Shown: positions 59,538 to 64,000 of the stretch, piece after piece | Numbering within the stretch: position 1 is the stretch's first letter | Layout of the letters: each line of letters begins with the position of its first letter | Assembly: GCA_034440635.1 (NCBI GenBank) | Contig: JAOTON010000972.1 | Location: 806,001 to 870,000, forward strand | Direction of reading: 5' to 3' | Length of the DNA stretch: 64,000 nucleotides | Source: Lepas anatifera | Lineage: Eukaryota; Arthropoda; Thecostraca; Lepadidae | Notes under the pieces: model-generated | What the model was told of the DNA's origin: nothing | What the model saw: the letters and a program-made list of their open reading frames with translations, nothing else | Databases searched by the model: none | Position numbers and translations under genes: made by a program

Positions 59538-60330
59538 CACGTGCATTGACGGGGTCTGAGTCACCTTACCCGGCCCCCCCAAGATAAAAAACACGCCAAT
59601 CAAAAGTAAACGGTGTGGGATAGCCCATCCAATTCTCTGTAGAAAACATTTTAACCATTTTTTCAGGTCACATTTAAGGTCAATGGAGGTCAAGGCATGG
59701 CACCAAAGGGATACACATGTAGATGAAGGTTTTCAGTCATAACATCTGAACTATAAAATATAGTTATACACCGTTGGAATCCTCGCGGCAAGCCAAGTCT
59801 AATTATGTATAATATGGCCTAGCTAGGTCAAATCAGATCAGATATAGGTTTTGACCTGACCTGCGTTCAGGTCAAGGTCAAAATGCACATCATTAGAACC
59901 GCAAAGATGAGGTGAATAATCCGTAAAAATAAATGCTTTTCCACCAGCCATTACTAAGTTATTTATTTTAAACCATTTTCCCACGTATTTCGAATGGAAG
60001 AGGCCATGCCTCATACCTGACCTTATGTCATCGATATCAAAATACCGGAATGCATTTTGTAGAACTCGGTGGGCCCATTATGTGATATGAGTTTTAATCG
60101 GATAGGTTCACCCTGTTGTGACTTATGCTATCTTAAAAAAATTGAGGTGAGGTCACTTGACCTGCACTGGCGGCCTGACCTGAGGTGATTCAACCTTACA
60201 ATTTTGACCAAAGTTGTGAAAATGACCAAAGTAAAGGTATATCTAGTACCGTGGCGCTACGCGCCACTGCTTTTATTGTATCACCAAAAATCTGAGGGGG
60301 GCCGTTTACTCGCCCCCTTCAATGCGCGTG
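59538..60330. mobile_element. AGGTCA-rich TTAA element, 793 bp
   Basis: TTAA at 59534-59537 and 60331-60334. The ends CACGTGCATTGACGGGG and CCCCCTTCAATGCGCGTG are inverted repeats. AGGTCA hexamers include a DR4 (AGGTCAATGGAGGTCA, 59677-59692) and TTGACCTGACC. The fragments at 1-30 and 9660-10083 belong to the same subfamily. Confidence 0.9.
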
Positions 60331-60334
60331 TTAA

Positions 60335-61309
60335 ACTCCCTGCTAAATTTGCCTTTCCCAGTTAGTTTCCCATGAATATACTTTTTTACCACAGCTTCAG
60401 ATAAAATAATTTCTGTTCATATCACCCAAGTTCTAACTTTACCTTTGGCTCCATTACATTGACCTGCCAGAAATCGAGTACCTTACATACCTCCGAGCCA
60501 GGGGCTCGGCAGCGCAGCGTATTTCTGGATTACAAGGCCTGTGCGGCTGGTCCCGAGTGGCCTGGAGTCGGATTTTTCGCTTCCCCGACTTGGCGTCGAC
60601 AGGGCCATCATTAAGCACCATTCTGGCGACTGGCGCCGGTGCTCCTTGAGATGCGCTGTCGCGTTTTCCATCTAACGATGACGCCGCCGGTGCCCTGCCG
60701 TGCGTAAATGGCCTGTGTCATCCAGATACTTAGCTCGATGACTGTCTGTGTAGAACAACTGGACTGCTGCATGATATTATAAAAAAACACTGCCATGAGG
60801 TAGTCGTCCAGTCTCTTTGATCCGCCTTCCAGCTAATATGTTTGTTCACGCAAAACAACATTCACGAGGGCACTCGTAAGACCATTTGTAAGATTTCACT
60901 TTGCGGACACTATGACAAGAGCAAAACCTTGTGAACTAGGATTTCACAATTCCATGCAAAGTCTCATGGCGGGGTTTTTGCTAATGCAAAAGTGGCACTA
61001 ACATGTATAGAGTACCCAGATACTTCACCGGTAGCTTGGTACTTTGATGTGACAAATACGTGTATATGTATATGCGATAAGGGACAAGGAAAGTATGGAA
61101 AGGTTCGCGTTGTTCTATAAGTGTACGGCTACCTGCCTATTTCCGCTATTTCTTGTTTTTTTGGGATTTAATGCGTGGAATATTTAGTGACGTCCATTTG
61201 AACTGCAAATGTAATCGTATTGTTTCAGCCTTGGATTACTGCCTATTTCAAAGTTTCCATCGTCTTATTACCCAACAAAAAGCGTGATGATAATAATGAT
61301 GACGATAAC
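60335..61309. other. Intron sequence, nothing recognised
   Basis: No supported exon or repeat; two short minus-strand frames near 60483-60796 have no recognised domain. Confidence 0.35.
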
Positions 61310-61712
61310 GAAGATGCATGTCGAGTCATTACGCCATTTGACCGGAAGTGCTGGGTTCAATGACCTTGAACGTGTTGATATGGCCTGGACGTTTGACCTT
61401 GACCTTGACTTTCATGTGGGGTGACCTTCACATACCATTTCGGTTATATGTCGTTATGACGTCACCGCTCGGTCTCCACTGCAAGCGAACTGGTCCGACC
61501 GCGCTATTGTGGCTATCTCAAAATGCAGGTCTGACTTTTTAAGTCTAAAAGTAAAATGAATTTCGACAAATTTTCCAAATTATTTCACCAATCTACGCGC
61601 CGTTAAATTTTCTCAAATAAGGCCAAGTATCGTTTTTTTCGGCTACGAGCGGTTCTCAGACCATCTTGGAAAAATAGGTGCGGGGCCTACTTGGCCCCCT
61701 CCAGTTTGCGTG
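61310..61712. mobile_element. AGGTCA-rich TTAA element, right part
   Basis: The right end GTTTGCGTG is followed by TTAA (61713-61716). The interior matches 51150-51499 (TCACC..CGGTCT, GCGAACTGG and CGACCGCGC blocks) and carries TTTGACCTTGACCTTGAC. The left end was not found. Confidence 0.65.
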
Positions 61713-61829
61713 TTAATCCGCCAAAAACCTGAAACAACTGCGGTATGAGAACATCTTTCGAAAGCCCCAGTTGTGTTCCTTCAATATAGGCATAGACTTA
61801 ATAACGCATAACTGCCTGGTGGCAGCAAA

Positions 61830-62193
61830 CCGTGGCGGATCTAGCCGGTCGGTTTGGGAGGGGCAAACCAAAGTCGAAAAGCAAAAAAAAACACGTAATG
61901 AAAAATCAGCTACAATAACATGACTTGACGGTAGAATTTGGAATATTTGAGGCGAAAAGCAAAAAAATGTCACGGGGTGCAAAATATGGGCTCCAGGTAC
62001 TTTTTCCTATCCAAGACCTAATATTTACACTGAACTTAACTGGTTCTGTTTGAAGTTGAGAGTTGAATCACCAAAATCCTGCTTATAAACTTAAAAGGAG
62101 TTGGGGCATAAGGGAGGTATGCCCTTTGGGGGAACATAGTTTTGTCCCGAGCTTTTCCGTTTGGAGGGCCTTTTTCCCCTGGAACCGCCACTG
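61830..62193. mobile_element. hAT-like MITE, 364 bp (copy 2 of a pair)
   Basis: It starts CCGTGGCGGATCTAGCC and ends AACCGCCACTG. The 8-bp duplication GCAGCAAA is perfect (61822-61829 and 62194-62201). Copy 1 is at 52663-53038. Short open frames across both copies are not genes. Confidence 0.9.
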
Positions 62194-62310
62194 GCAGCAA
62201 AAAAAAACTGTTTGAGGAGCCGCAAGTGACCATCACTCGAGGCCATCAGTTCAAGGCTGTTCACCCTCGTGCGAAGACCCGTGCTCGGAAGAGCCACACT
62301 CTGTGGGTAT

Positions 62311-62499
62311 GAGCGGCTCAGTGGAAAAGCGCCCACTCGGTTCGGCCTGTGACGTTTTGTACGTGCCGGGTGTCGTGGGTTTGAGCCCACGCAGATGCAG
62401 GATTTGACGCCCTGCCTCAGATCAAGTCTAGCTCGTTCCACTTCCTCCCTCCGACGCCATGTTACCTTAGCAGTTGGTACGTCGTTGAACCCCCAAAAC
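62311..62499 (+). repeat. SINE family 2
   Basis: A tRNA-like head with box A (GGCTCAGTGGAAAAGCGCCC) and box B (GGGTTTGAGCCC), then GCAGGATTTGACG, CTCCGACGCCATGTTACC and GCAGTTGGTACGTCGTTGAAC. This copy shows the clearest box A of family 2. Confidence 0.82.
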
Positions 62500-63679
62500 C
62501 ATTGTTTACCACAGTGGGTTACAGCACCGTGGCATCCTTAAACGTTCTGCGAACGAAAACATTCTTGGTTGCAAAACGGAATCACTTCAAGAACAGCCTG
62601 GCTTAACACTAATCCGGGCTGCAGTATGATACCCTGAATTCGGGATAAGTTGTCCCTAATCATGAATTGCGATTGCCAGGGCAGAGCGATACAGCGATGC
62701 AACAATATTTGTATGTCGTGAAAATACTCGGTGTTTCTAATGAATCTTAAGGAAAATAATGAGCGGCCGGGCTCGGCCCGCCGGTCACGCTAATCGAAAG
62801 GTTGTGTGCCCGGAATAGGTGTCATATCGTACAGAAAATAATAATGATAAAGGAAGCTGCCTACATGCTCATTGCTCCATGCCAAAAACAAACACGAAAT
62901 CCAAGCCTAAAAGTCAGTATTATTTGAAGAGATCTCCTACGGCAAATATCTTCCTTTTCCCTTATCATACCACGTAATAGTACCATCATCGTTCTTGGTT
63001 TTTAGGGGCACGCCGACTGCAAAGGTCATTTTGCCTTCATAACAGAGTAGATATTGAAACAAAAAACATAAAAAGTACACAGACTTACAACGTGGGTCAT
63101 ATCAGACTACGGCAGTCCACGTAATAGTAGTAAATGTAATAATGCAAGTTTACTAATCTCTAATAATTGGTTTGAACAAGTTATAAGTAGACGTATTATG
63201 TTAAAAGAAAAGTCTCCGATATCAACTATGCTTACAGTATTTTATCCCGGGAAGTGCAAATATCGCAACTGTGAGCTAAAAACTTTTATGGAAACTAAAG
63301 TTGTTCATTTTGTGGTTTCCAAATATGTGTGTGCTTTCTAATGCTGTTGCATTGATGACTGATGAAACCTCAGGGGTGCTATGTCATTTATACGTCATTT
63401 ACAATTCAAACTTGCTTTTACTTCTTAAAGCATTCAGATAAGGTTACTTATGTTTAAATATAAGTGTAGGTTGATTTTAATGAAATATATGAATTGAACT
63501 ATAATAAACTTAGGCCTGGAAAATCATGCCATAAGTTAGGCACAGTCTGTAAAACTCCACAAGTCAGATTTTGCTTTACATTAACAGACAAATCCAAACA
63601 AGACAGACAGACAAGTCCAAAAATTTATGTATAGCTCAAAATGGGTGATGGGTTCAATGCCACTGTTTGTTGTTTGCAG
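62500..63679. other. End of intron B, nothing recognised
   Basis: AT-rich sequence running to the acceptor GTTTGTTGTTTGCAG. Confidence 0.4.
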
Positions 63680-63762
63680 GTTAACGCTGGTGCTGTCGTG
63701 TGCGATGAACTTTCAACTCTACCCTCACGATACCCAGCAATGCGCCATGAAGATTGAAAGCA
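63680..63762 (+). CDS. Cys-loop chloride channel, exon C (83 bp): the Cys-loop
   Basis: It reads LTLVLSC, then AMNFQLYPHDTQQC and AMKIES. Two cysteines are separated by exactly 13 residues, with the YPxD motif inside, as in all Cys-loop receptors. Acceptor TTTGCAG/G, donor A/GTAAGT; it enters in phase 2 and leaves in phase 1. Length is 83 bp, the same as the matching vertebrate GABA-A/glycine receptor exon. The following exon (loops C and M1) lies beyond the window. Confidence 0.95.
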
Positions 63763-64000
63763 GTAAGTTTAAACATTAATCAGAATTGTCATAATTCGTT
63801 GAAGATGTATACCAGCTTCTATCATGACAGTGTTTCCTTCTCTGTTGGTGACCGCAGTTGTCTGTTCTGAGACCAGATATTAGAGACTTGAAACCTGAAT
63901 GCTTGTAAGGCTCGGACCCATGAACGAGTCCAGTGAATGCAGATTTTTGAACCTCTGAGGATTTTGATCAACACTTTCAGTTATGTTTTTAGCCTTTATT
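63763..64000. other. Start of the next channel intron
   Basis: Follows the donor GTAAGT; no further exon before the window ends. Confidence 0.6.

Larger units (their letters stand above)
39139..63679 (+). other. Channel intron B, 24,541 bp
   Basis: Donor GTGAGT at 39139 and acceptor TTTGCAG ending at 63679. The phase 2 junction restores a Lys codon (AA + G) and continues with LTLVLSC, so the two exons are true neighbours and no coding exon of this gene is needed between them. The intron hosts all the mobile elements listed between these points. Confidence 0.88.

Overview
The window is animal nuclear DNA: long spliced introns, tRNA-derived SINEs, Penelope-like retroelements (PLEs), hAT-like and TTAA-flanked DNA transposons, and (AT)n, (GA)n and (GT)n microsatellites. 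There are no operons, Shine-Dalgarno sites or long open reading frames. The one host gene I can read resembles arthropod pH-sensitive chloride channels (pHCl type), so an arthropod with large introns, perhaps a chelicerate, is my best guess. I cannot name the species.

Backbone. A Cys-loop ligand-gated chloride channel gene runs on the + strand through most of the window. Three exons are visible: 15085-15152 (68 bp), 38909-39138 (230 bp) and 63680-63762 (83 bp). They join in frame (phase 0, then phase 2) and encode the extracellular ligand-binding domain from the first beta strands through loops D, A and E and the complete Cys-loop. The introns between them are 23,756 and 24,541 bp. The signal-peptide exon, the pore (M1-M4) exons and the promoter were not found here. 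Nearly everything else is intron, or sequence upstream of 15085, filled with mobile elements.

Region by region. 1-8.5 kb holds two inverted copies of a composite hAT-like element (552-2203 and 6005-8476), each with a perfect 8-bp target-site duplication, with smaller MITEs nested inside. 9.6-14.5 kb holds a broken PLE, a SINE, and TTAA-bounded repeats rich in AGGTCA. 15-20.5 kb holds the first channel exon, a (GA)n tract starting 10 bp past its splice donor, and a second PLE family arranged as an inverted pair beside (AT)n tracts. 21-33 kb holds MITEs, a 1.2-kb TTAA element, two minisatellites and SINEs. 35-37.3 kb holds a third PLE with two arms of about 800 bp in hairpin arrangement. 40.9-49.7 kb holds TTAA MITEs, a head-to-head pair of relics of an unrecognised protein-coding repeat, a 2.5-kb inserted element with its own exon-like ORFs, and more MITEs. 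50.6-61.7 kb holds several TTAA-bounded elements packed with TGACCT/AGGTCA hexamers and a 172-codon ORF of an unrecognised family. The last channel exon lies at 63.7 kb.

The most interesting points are the TTAA-bounded elements that carry nuclear-receptor-type half-sites inside a neural-type channel gene, the 68/230/83-bp exon pattern, the empty-site/filled-site pair around 42.85 kb and 46.4-47.2 kb, and the candidate transposon at 43358-45825.
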